Assembly: GCF_000014225.1 (NCBI RefSeq)
Contig: NC_008228.1
Span: forward strand, 4,650,001 to 4,714,000
Origin: Paraglaciecola sp. T6c
GTDB taxonomy: Bacteria; Pseudomonadota; Gammaproteobacteria; Enterobacterales; Alteromonadaceae
Direction: 5' to 3'
DNA: 64,000 nucleotides
The notes beneath the pieces were generated by a model. It was not told the origin of the DNA. It did no database searches and was given only the letters and a program-made list of their open reading frames with translations. Positions 56,736 through 64,000 of the stretch are shown here, in pieces. The stretch's first letter is position 1, and each line of letters starts with the position of its first letter. Both the position numbers and the translations under genes were made by a program.

Positions 56736-59024
56736 CTAAAAGTAATTGTATGTCACTGAAATACCATATGTTGCAGGGTCTGCTGGGTTTTCTTTAGTAC
56801 TCTCAATAAATTGCCCCAACTTATTACTGTACTCCGTATCAGTAATGTTCTTGCCCCACAGAGTAAATTTCCAATTTTCATCTGGTGTGGTATACGAAAT
56901 ATTGGCGTTGTAAACGTTGTACGCACCTTGAGTTTCTAAGTTAGCGATGGGGGCGCGATTAAAATGCTGGCTAGCCGTAAAACCGTAAGACGCATAGAAA
57001 GTAACAGTCCCATCATTTTCAAGGGTATGAGTATAGGTAGAACCTAAATTAAACTTATGTTTAGGAGCATTGGGTAATACTTGCCCGCTACGATCGTCAT
57101 TAGCATTGATAACGAATTCATCAAAAGTTGCTCTTAAAAACCCATATCCAAAATTCAACTCCCAATCATCTGTCAGTAACGCCACCCCATCTAGTTCAAG
57201 CCCCTTTGAGGTCGCACTGGCAGCATTCACGACTGCTAGACCACCTGCAGGAACAATGATCAAGCGCTGCATATCGTCAAAATTACTTTGAAACAATGCG
57301 GTATTGACTCTCAACCTGTCATCAAACCATTGAGATTTAAGACCGAGTTCATAGTTAATAGCGGTCTCTTCATCAAAAGGCCTTTCTGCTTTACCAATAC
57401 CTTCTGCAGTTAGGTTATTACTGTTTACTTTTCCGTCAAATCCGCCAGATTTGAATCCTTTAGAAACGTTAAAGTATGTCAATAAATCATCAGATGGGGT
57501 CCATTCAATGACGAAGCGTGGCGTGAAACCACTAAATGATTTATTGGCTTTAGCAGTATAAGCCTCAGATAAAGGAAAGGTTAACTGTGCGTCAGGCAAG
57601 TTCTCCGCACCAGGGACATATTGATCAAGTAATGTTTCGTTGTATGTCGCCTCAATATAATTTTCTTTCTCTTCTTGCGTATATCGTGCACCCACTCGAA
57701 TCTTTACACTATCTGTTAGATCGTAACTACCATCCCAGAAAAAAGCTAAACCAGTGGTATCATTTGTGTTATCCCAACAAGGACGAGATTTGCCAGCAGC
57801 CCCGCCTCCTATGAAAACGGGTTGTGTGCCGTTGACATAAACTTCTTCACACTCAATACGATTAATTTCCTCTTTAATGAAAAAGACTCCTGACACCCAA
57901 GCTAAATCAGTATCGGTGTTAGAGGTAAAGCGAAACTCTTGTGTGATTTGAGTGGAACTTTCGCTGTTATCAAATATGTCCGCAAGGCCAGGTATTTTTT
58001 GCGTGCCAGTGCGATTACCATTGTCGACATTTAATTGCTCTGCAGTAAATGACTCAACTGTTGCCAGCGAGTTTTTTCGAATAGCACTAACAGACGTGAT
58101 TAGGCCGCTGTCTATTTCAGTTTCCGCTTTTAGTGAAAAGCCATATATCTTCGAATCTACGCTTTGAGGAATACCATGGGACGAAGTAAACCTGTCATTA
58201 TCGGTCGCTGCTAGGCTACCTAACCCTCTCTCGCTGATAATTTGGCCGTTGTTTTTATCCCTAGAATAATCAGCGGTAAATAATGTCGTGAAATCACCAT
58301 TATCAAAATAGAGTTGTCCCCGAACACTTTTAGAATCACGGTCAGCTAATTCTTGTCCTGATGCAGTATCATATCCAAGACCATCGCGTTGATTAGTTGA
58401 AACCGTTAATTTACCGGCTAACTCATCTGTTAATCCGCCATTTATATAGGCTTGTACTGTTCTTAGGCCCTCGCTACCAACTCCCCCCTTTATTTTCATT
58501 TCTAAGTCTTCTGTCGGCTTCTTGGTGTTAATGCTGATAGCTCCACCAACTACATTTTTACCAAAAAGCGTGCCTTGCGGGCCTCGTAAAACAGAGATTG
58601 ACTCCAAATCAAATAATTCAAAAATAGAAGAACTTGAACGCGAAATGTATACATCATCAACAAAGGTATTGACCGCGTTATCCAAACCAGCTCGCACGAC
58701 ACCTGATGTACCAATTCCGCGAATGGTAAATTCTGGGCGGCCACTTCCCGTAGTAGAAAAGCTAAAATTCGGCGTTACCGCAGCAATATCACCTATATCG
58801 GTTAACTGATTTTTTTCGATCGCTTCTGCTGAGAAAGCGGTCATTGACATTGGAACTTCCTGTAAGTTTTCGACTCGCTTCTGGGCAGTGATATTAATGA
58901 CTTCAATACCTTTTCTTTCTTGCTCCTCTTCAGCGGCGACGAGATGTGTTGACGCCCCCAATGCACTAGCGAAAAGTACCATGTTTATTGACTGCGCTAA
59001 GAATGATGTTCGAGTGTGTGTCAT
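56736..59024 (-). CDS. TonB-dependent outer-membrane receptor 2
   Basis: This is 762 residues. It has a signal peptide (about 1-30), 'IEVINITAQKRVENLQEVPMSMTAF' in outline as TonB-box and plug entry, 'VLRGPQGTLFGKNVVGGAISINTKKP' in outline (about 148-173), and a barrel ending 'GISVTYNYF'. It belongs to the same broad class as receptor 1 but is clearly different in the barrel. Its promoter lies about 290 bases upstream and carries the shared palindromic element, so it likely belongs to the TetR regulon. Substrate unknown. Confidence 0.94.
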   Translation of the reverse strand: MTHTRTSFLAQSINMVLFASALGASTHLVAAEEEQERKGIEVINITAQKRVENLQEVPMSMTAFSAEAIEKNQLTDIGDIAAVTPNFSFSTTGSGRPEFTIRGIGTSGVVRAGLDNAVNTFVDDVYISRSSSSIFELFDLESISVLRGPQGTLFGKNVVGGAISINTKKPTEDLEMKIKGGVGSEGLRTVQAYINGGLTDELAGKLTVSTNQRDGLGYDTASGQELADRDSKSVRGQLYFDNGDFTTLFTADYSRDKNNGQIISERGLGSLAATDNDRFTSSHGIPQSVDSKIYGFSLKAETEIDSGLITSVSAIRKNSLATVESFTAEQLNVDNGNRTGTQKIPGLADIFDNSESSTQITQEFRFTSNTDTDLAWVSGVFFIKEEINRIECEEVYVNGTQPVFIGGGAAGKSRPCWDNTNDTTGLAFFWDGSYDLTDSVKIRVGARYTQEEKENYIEATYNETLLDQYVPGAENLPDAQLTFPLSEAYTAKANKSFSGFTPRFVIEWTPSDDLLTYFNVSKGFKSGGFDGKVNSNNLTAEGIGKAERPFDEETAINYELGLKSQWFDDRLRVNTALFQSNFDDMQRLIIVPAGGLAVVNAASATSKGLELDGVALLTDDWELNFGYGFLRATFDEFVINANDDRSGQVLPNAPKHKFNLGSTYTHTLENDGTVTFYASYGFTASQHFNRAPIANLETQGAYNVYNANISYTTPDENWKFTLWGKNITDTEYSNKLGQFIESTKENPADPATYGISVTYNYF

Positions 59025-59832
59025 GACTTTCCCTTATTGAATTATTATATAAATTTGGTTAATCGTTGCTTAAAGTGGTTTAAATATTATTCGAACACGT
59101 TGACTAAATCAGAGTAGCTTCCAACGGTATTTTGTGACTTGAATACACGTTCTTCTTCTATTAATGGTGTACTGCATTGAAAAGATTTGTATTAAATTAT
59201 TGAAACTATTTGCTAGGGGTATCCCCAAAAAAAGTTTCAAAAAAATGATGTAGATATACTATCAATTGATTACAGCTACTATGAGAATCAATGAAAACCT
59301 GTCACAAAAGTCAGGTTTGTTATATAAAAAGCTAACACTAGTGTCAAGATATTTTCTGCTCAGACTTTTTACGTTCAAAAATACTTGTGATTTAAATTCA
59401 AGGATAGTAGTTACAGAACGCGACAGATTATTACTGCCTGACGTCGCTACTTTTGAGACCATGGCGGTAATAACTTGAAAACTAAGTTGCGAAATACTCC
59501 GCAGCTCCCTCAAAACTAAGTCGTAATGACTTTCTGAGATCAGACCTGATCACGAGAGCTTGACCACCCGTATTTACTTTTTTCGTACGATATTAGAGTT
59601 GTCATGACGATTCGTATATATTCCTCCATATGCGCAAAGCGCTTACAAGCCAGCGGTCTGTGTCTACGCTAAATGGCTATTATGCGAAACGATGACGTTT
59701 TCATGTAAACTTGAGTATTGACTTATAAGTTAATCCTGTGAATTACGAATAGTGCTATGAACGTCAATGATACTGATGAGATTTATACCAAAGCGTATAT
59801 AATTCAACGTCTAATGAAGAACAAAGGTAATT
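59025..59832. other. divergent region between TonB receptor 2 and the TetR gene
   Basis: This is 808 bases. It holds the promoter and palindrome at 59319-59347 pointing to the receptor, leaving a leader of about 290 bases. A GGGGTATCCCC hairpin (near 59216) and an isolated GTTGAC half-site (near 59099) are in that leader. No gene is supported; an open frame of 70 codons at 59266 overlaps the promoter. Confidence 0.5.
59319..59348 (-). promoter_or_regulatory. promoter with operator of TonB receptor 2
   Basis: Read on the minus strand: TTGACA (59347-59342), 17 bases, TATAAC (59324-59319). The overlapping palindrome ACACTAGTGT (59335-59344) has TTGACACTAGTGTTAG around it. The -35 box is perfect and the -10 has one mismatch. 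Confidence 0.75.
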
Positions 59833-60468
59833 ATGAAATCGGCAACCGATAACACTTACAAAAAGGGGCAAATCCGCAGAGATAATATAGAGCAAATCAT
59901 TAAAGCTGCAGCCAATGAGTTCAGTAACAAGGGATACGACGGGACAAGCATGAAGTCTATCGCAAAATCTGCAGGAATGACGCGCCCTAAAGTTCATTAC
60001 TATTTCAATGATAAAGAAGAAGTTTACCAATCAACATTGCAATATATATCCGAAAAGTGGGCTGATGCCACCACAGTAATAAACTTCGACGCAGACCCTT
60101 TCAACACACTACAAAAATATATACATCAACAAGTGAGATTGGCATTTCATTGCCCTGAATTCTCTAAAATTGCGGTATTAGATAACATCACGAATAAATC
60201 CAACGCATTTTTTAGTCACAATAAGGAAGCCAAAGAGCAGATCGACTCACTCGTTTCGGCCATCGAACATTGGATCGAAAAAGGGTTAATACGTGACACG
60301 AATCCTATACGGCTATTGTTTGCTATCTGGTCGATGACGTCTTGGTATTCGGTTAACAAAGAGCAGGCTCTTTACTTTGAAAATCGCACTAAATTTCAAG
60401 AGTCAGATATAGAACTTATCAGCATGGATATAAGTAATCTAATATTGCCAAGCCTAGTGGTAACGTAA
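59833..60468 (+). CDS. TetR-family repressor
   Basis: This is 211 residues. The N-terminal HTH is at about 17-63: 'RDNIEQIIKAAANEFSNKGYDGTSMKSIAKSAGMTRPKVHYYFNDKEEVYQS' in outline, a textbook TetR domain. The C-terminal ligand-binding part is helical and unlike any member I can name ('QQVRLAFHCPEFSKIAVLDN', 'FAIWSMTSWYSVNKEQA'). AGGT lies five bases before the ATG. Three matching palindromes near the adjacent operons make it the obvious regulator of them. No such palindrome is evident directly in front of its own gene, so it may not be autoregulated. Confidence 0.9.
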   Translation: MKSATDNTYKKGQIRRDNIEQIIKAAANEFSNKGYDGTSMKSIAKSAGMTRPKVHYYFNDKEEVYQSTLQYISEKWADATTVINFDADPFNTLQKYIHQQVRLAFHCPEFSKIAVLDNITNKSNAFFSHNKEAKEQIDSLVSAIEHWIEKGLIRDTNPIRLLFAIWSMTSWYSVNKEQALYFENRTKFQESDIELISMDISNLILPSLVVT

Positions 60469-60918
60469 GATTAAAAATTTCCTGCGCAGTTAAATAAACC
60501 CAAATTACACCATCGAAGTATCTTTCTCCCTTATCTTGTATGCCCATCTGCTGCAGGTTGAAAGTTAATCGGACCAAAAAGTTGACACTAGTGACAGAAA
60601 AAAGTAAATTCAAATTCGCTCGTTATCGTTAACCACCTTTGTTCATATCGCTAGCTTATAACAGCCTAGAAAAGGCTTTTAGAGCACTGACTTAAGCAGC
60701 TTTACGTTTTAAGCAAATATACAATTATATTCATGCTGTTCCGTCGTAAATAAATCGCCTTCGCTGCACATTACTTACGCATGATTTTCGATAACAAATT
60801 TGCACCAATTTATCCGGTATGGGTCATTACACGTCAAAACTTGTATGCATCGAACCTGAAAAAAACTTCTTGAATTAGCACTTCAGATAAATTTTATAAC
60901 TTTTAATGGGAGATAAAG
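60469..60918. other. region between the TetR and MBL hydrolase 2 genes
   Basis: This is 450 bases holding the promoter and palindrome at 60582-60610, then a leader of about 300 bases. A small stem AGCCT (60663-60667) with AGGCT (60673-60677) followed by TTT lies in the leader and could be a weak attenuator. Confidence 0.5.
60582..60610 (+). promoter_or_regulatory. promoter with operator of MBL hydrolase 2
   Basis: TTGACA (60582-60587), 17 bases, TAAATT (60605-60610). The palindrome TTGACACTAGTGACAG (60582-60597) covers the -35. Perfect -35, -10 matching four of six. Confidence 0.7.
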
Positions 60919-61848
60919 ATGAAAAAAATAGCCGTGACCATTTCATTCTTATTGTTGGGTTTATTAGGTTCACAACAAATTGTCGCAGCAACATTAGAAA
61001 AATCAGATATAACTAAAGTTGTTATGTTAGGTACTGGGACGCCACACCCATCCCCTCAACGCTCAGGGCCTAGCGTAGCAATTGTGGTCAATGATACGCC
61101 TTACCTCGTGGATTTTGGCCCAGGGGTTGTTCGTCGGGCCGCATCTATGTCGCCAGTATATGGTGGACCTATAGACGGGCTAAAGATAACTAAACTGAAT
61201 CGTGCATTTTTAACCCACATGCACTCAGATCACACCGCTGGGCTTGCAGATTTGGTATTGACCCCTTGGGCTATGGGAAGAAAGTCTCCCTTAGAGATCT
61301 ATGGTCCTGAGGGAGTTGTAGACATGTCTAAAAACCTTTTGAAAGCCTATGACCAGGATATCAAATATCGCCTTTATGGTTTGCAGCCTGCAAATAATCA
61401 AGGATGGCGAGTCAATGCGCACGCAGTTAAAGAGGGTGTCGTGTATAAAGACGAAAACGTCACCGTTGAAGCCTTTCCAGTCAAACATGGCTCGTGGCCC
61501 GATGCCTTTGGGTATAGGTTTACAACACCCGACAGGGTCATTGTTGTTTCAGGTGATAAAGCTCCGGATGGTAACAGCATAAAATACAGTAAAAATGCAG
61601 ATATTTTAATCCATGAAGTTTACTCAGATGAGGGAAAGAAGAGCTTATCCAAATTTTGGCAAAATTATCATAGCAACAACCATACTTCAGGTATTGAACT
61701 TGGCAAAATAGCTCAAGAATCCAACGTCAAAAAGTTAGTTCTTTATCATATATTATTCATGGGAGATGATGCCGAGAACATCGCAAATGAGGTGCGCTCA
61801 TCTTTTACTGGCGAAGTCATCATCGCAAACGATAGAGATATCTATTAG
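60919..61848 (+). CDS. secreted MBL-fold hydrolase 2 (AtsA-like)
   Basis: This is 309 residues, by eye identical to hydrolase 1 at roughly four of every five positions, with a similar signal peptide (ends 'QQIVAATLEK'). The zinc motifs 'THMHSDHTAGLADL', 'SGDKAPDG' and 'NYHSNNHTSG' are intact, so both copies should be active. Differences cluster in the signal peptide, in 'MSPVYGGPIDGLKI', 'WAMGRKSPLEI' and near the C-terminus. GGGAG lies before the start. The duplication of TonB receptor plus this enzyme family suggests two related substrates or a gene dose effect. Confidence 0.9.
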   Translation: MKKIAVTISFLLLGLLGSQQIVAATLEKSDITKVVMLGTGTPHPSPQRSGPSVAIVVNDTPYLVDFGPGVVRRAASMSPVYGGPIDGLKITKLNRAFLTHMHSDHTAGLADLVLTPWAMGRKSPLEIYGPEGVVDMSKNLLKAYDQDIKYRLYGLQPANNQGWRVNAHAVKEGVVYKDENVTVEAFPVKHGSWPDAFGYRFTTPDRVIVVSGDKAPDGNSIKYSKNADILIHEVYSDEGKKSLSKFWQNYHSNNHTSGIELGKIAQESNVKKLVLYHILFMGDDAENIANEVRSSFTGEVIIANDRDIY

Positions 61849-62684
61849 GTATGGCAAGATTACCTTCTTCTTCCTAAAAAACATCAGTAATGGGTTGTCA
61901 TGTTTTCAAATCGACTAAAACGGAGATGAGATATGATGGCAACCCCCCTCGATTTCGAAGCCGTATCGAAGAGATAACAATTAAATAAATCGGTTTCAGT
62001 TCTTTGGTTGTATTCAACAAAGTTCAGCGTGCCCCCCGAATACCTGTCGCGAATTAGAAAACCTAAAGTGATACTTTCAGCCAACGCTCAATGCTGCTAG
62101 AACAGCAAAAAATTTTTACCAAATCCATTTAACAATTGACCACTCAGAATACGTCCAGCGGGTTTAGAACACAGCGTCGTTGTAAAGTAATGGTTGTTCA
62201 CTTTCAAATAACAAAAACGCAATGCTAAATTCGCTGAAGCATTCCCTTTGGGCGACTAATTATTTAATGGAATGGGTATTAAACGGCTTGCTTGTGCCCT
62301 TCCTCCAGAGCAAATCTTTCGCAAGACAGATGCCTATTTATCACTAATGAAAGACTCGCGAGATGTTTATTATCCCTTACACCTTGCCGTTCTACTGAGT
62401 GTGTAATGCAATTAAATCGAGCATTGCCTGAATAATTTAGAACAAACGTAATATCTGTAATTGGTTTTGCCTTGAAAAAATTTACCCAGGTAAGTATTTG
62501 GAGTTACCTTTCTAAAAAGTTGACACGAGAGTCAACTTTACATATATTTATTTTTTCATTGCTCAGTTAAATAGTGTTGTAAGCACCATATTTACGCTTT
62601 GAGGCAATTACCAAGTAGCTACTTCAAGTTCATTACTCGGGCTGATTTCCAGAGTAATTATGAGAATAGATTTTAATAACATGA
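61849..62684. other. 836-base region before the FAD-linked oxidase
   Basis: The only clear elements are the promoter and palindrome at 62516-62548, described below. No gene or RNA is supported between 61849 and 62500. Confidence 0.5.
62516..62548 (+). promoter_or_regulatory. promoter with operator of the FAD-linked oxidase
   Basis: TTGACA (62520-62525), 17 bases, TATATT (62543-62548), with one mismatch in the -10. AAAGTTGAC (62516-62524) and GTCAACTTT (62531-62539) form perfect 9-bp arms around ACGAGA, the most symmetric of the three copies. Confidence 0.8.
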
Positions 62685-64000
62685 ATGAAGAATATGCCCA
62701 TATTTGAATCAATATACGTTAATCCATCCCGTCGTGATTTGTTGAAAAAGCTAGTAGCGTTAGGCGTGACTTCCCTTGCCGTTTCGCCATTAGCATATTC
62801 ACGTAGCTTAGCTAACTCTGAAAGTAGAATAATATACCGTGACGACCCAGATTATGATGATTGGCGGCGCTCCATGTTATGGAAGTCAAACGCTCCAGAT
62901 CGATATCCTGACGTCATTATCCAAGCTAAATCCGAGCAGGAAATTACTCAAGCACTGAAGTTTGCTCAAAAGAACGATTTACAAGTTGTATGCCGTACAA
63001 GTGGTCATAATGCTTCTTCCTCTGTATTACGTAATGGGGGAATGTTATTAGACATATCCGCTTTAAATGAACTAACAGTAGATGCCCAACATAAATTCGC
63101 TTACGTACAGCCTAGCGTTAAAATGATCCACTTAAATGAAGAACTGAGAAAGCATGGATTAGACTTCCCCACTGCTAGCTGCCAAACAGTGTCATTGGGG
63201 GGTTACCTTCTTGGCGGAGGGATAGGTGCAAATACCAGATACTGGGCTAAAGGCCCTGCATGCTATTCCATAATAAGTGCAGATGTCATTTTAGCCGATG
63301 GTAAGAAGATCACCGCGAGTAAAGAGCAAAATGAGGATATTTATTGGGCGATTAGAGGAATTGGTCCGGGTTTTTTTGGCATAGTCACGCGCTTTAAGCT
63401 TCAGGTATTTCCAAGCATTAAAGCCATACTTAAAAACACTTACTCATATCCGATTGATCAATTACCCAAAGTAATTAAATCATTAGATAGATTCTCAAAA
63501 CAGCACACTCAAGACGAGCGCGTCTCAGTGGGGATATCTGTGCACAATCACCCTAGTATTGCGGGAGAAATGATAGTCAAATTAGGCGTAACAGCCTTCA
63601 TTGACAATGCACAAGATCCTACAGCAACCGCTAAGGCATTACTTGCCCCTTATGCTAAAAGTACATTTGCAGGGGATGCGTTTGATAAATCTGAAAACGT
63701 ACATGTTCAGATTGAAAAGATGAAATTTAGCACCAATCCCGCTGACCGCTCAAACCAAGACAATTTCACGACCGACAATGCCCACGCATTCGTCGCTATT
63801 GCAAAACTGTTTAAAGATCGACCTACCCCTGGTTTTTTGATTTTAGATTTGTCCTACAACAGTTTTAATCATGAGCGACTCAAAGATGCCAGCTACTCAG
63901 CTTTAGGCAAACACAAAATTTCGGCAATTATGCATTGGAAAAACGCAGCAGATGATCCTGTAGCAACAAAATGGTTTGCTCGTTTCAATGCACTAATGCA
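62685..64000 (+). CDS. Tat-exported FAD-linked oxidase, BBE-like (3' end outside window)
   Basis: The frame is open to the window end, giving 438 visible residues. The start has a twin-arginine motif 'SRRDLLKKLVALG' (about 15-27), so the folded enzyme is exported with its cofactor. The PP-loop FAD domain shows 'CRTSGHNASSS' with the His used for 8-alpha linkage. 'SLGGYLLGGGIGANTRYWAKGPACYSIISADVILADG' in outline has a Cys at the place of the second covalent FAD bond, as in berberine-bridge and oligosaccharide oxidases. Such enzymes oxidise sugars or aromatic alcohols with O2. ATG at 62685 was chosen; 62694 is possible. Regulated by the palindrome at 62516. Confidence 0.88.
   Translation, partial: MKNMPIFESIYVNPSRRDLLKKLVALGVTSLAVSPLAYSRSLANSESRIIYRDDPDYDDWRRSMLWKSNAPDRYPDVIIQAKSEQEITQALKFAQKNDLQVVCRTSGHNASSSVLRNGGMLLDISALNELTVDAQHKFAYVQPSVKMIHLNEELRKHGLDFPTASCQTVSLGGYLLGGGIGANTRYWAKGPACYSIISADVILADGKKITASKEQNEDIYWAIRGIGPGFFGIVTRFKLQVFPSIKAILKNTYSYPIDQLPKVIKSLDRFSKQHTQDERVSVGISVHNHPSIAGEMIVKLGVTAFIDNAQDPTATAKALLAPYAKSTFAGDAFDKSENVHVQIEKMKFSTNPADRSNQDNFTTDNAHAFVAIAKLFKDRPTPGFLILDLSYNSFNHERLKDASYSALGKHKISAIMHWKNAADDPVATKWFARFNALM

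Noticed and set aside
59266-59478. 70-codon open frames on both strands in the TetR/TonB gap
   Set aside because: They overlap the promoter and palindrome at 59319-59348 and lack protein-like features.

Overview
The window looks like a chromosomal segment of a marine gammaproteobacterium of the Alteromonadales (Alteromonas/Glaciecola/Paraglaciecola type). The reasons are the ftsB-ispD-ispF-truD-surE-pcm-nlpD-rpoS gene order, a SEC-C protein of the PBPRA1643 family, long TonB-dependent receptors, secreted sulfatase and MBL hydrolases, and moderately AT-rich DNA. Species is inference. I see no rRNA, tRNA, CRISPR array, complete insertion sequence or prophage.

Positions 1-29,100 are mostly core genome: the end of a LysE exporter, a TIGR03546/TIGR03545 pair, ftsB-ispD-ispF-truD-surE-pcm, a DUF368 (PopT-type) lipid carrier transporter, nlpD and rpoS. 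Next come small envelope genes, a SEC-C protein, a YcdX-type phosphatase, a eukaryote-like cytosine deaminase, a membrane protein/XRE pair, a GNAT-nitrilase fusion, speA, a serine hydrolase, an Ada/AlkA fusion overlapping ogt, a DMT transporter, a diguanylate cyclase, and glmU - DeoR regulator - glmS.

Positions 29,400-50,400 form a catabolic island for simple phenolic compounds. A minus-strand operon encodes the whole protocatechuate 4,5-cleavage pathway (ligK, ligU, ligJ, ligI, ligA, ligB, ligC) followed by an aldo/keto reductase and a porin, with a divergent LysR regulator. An AraC regulator stands divergent to pobA (4-hydroxybenzoate to protocatechuate). An aromatic aldehyde dehydrogenase is followed by an unusual repeat-built membrane protein, with a second LysR regulator divergent to them. 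A XylR/DmpR-type sigma-54 activator stands divergent to a zinc aryl-alcohol dehydrogenase and a small secreted NTF2-fold protein. Together these genes would carry a hydroxybenzyl alcohol through the aldehyde, 4-hydroxybenzoate, protocatechuate and 2-pyrone-4,6-dicarboxylate to pyruvate and oxaloacetate. Both LysR proteins carry two N-terminal winged-helix domains, which is unusual.

Positions 50,900-64,000 are a TonB-receptor/hydrolase region: TonB receptor plus MBL hydrolase, a formylglycine-type sulfatase, a second TonB receptor, a TetR regulator, a second closely related MBL hydrolase, and a Tat-exported FAD-linked oxidase cut by the window end. The main new observation is a shared palindromic element of the TTGACAC(T/G)AG type. 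It lies on the -35 box of three well-formed sigma-70 promoters (about 59,320, 60,580 and 62,520), each pointing at one of the second TonB receptor, the second MBL hydrolase and the oxidase. This predicts a compact local TetR regulon for import and periplasmic processing of an unknown substrate, possibly a sulfated or aryl compound.
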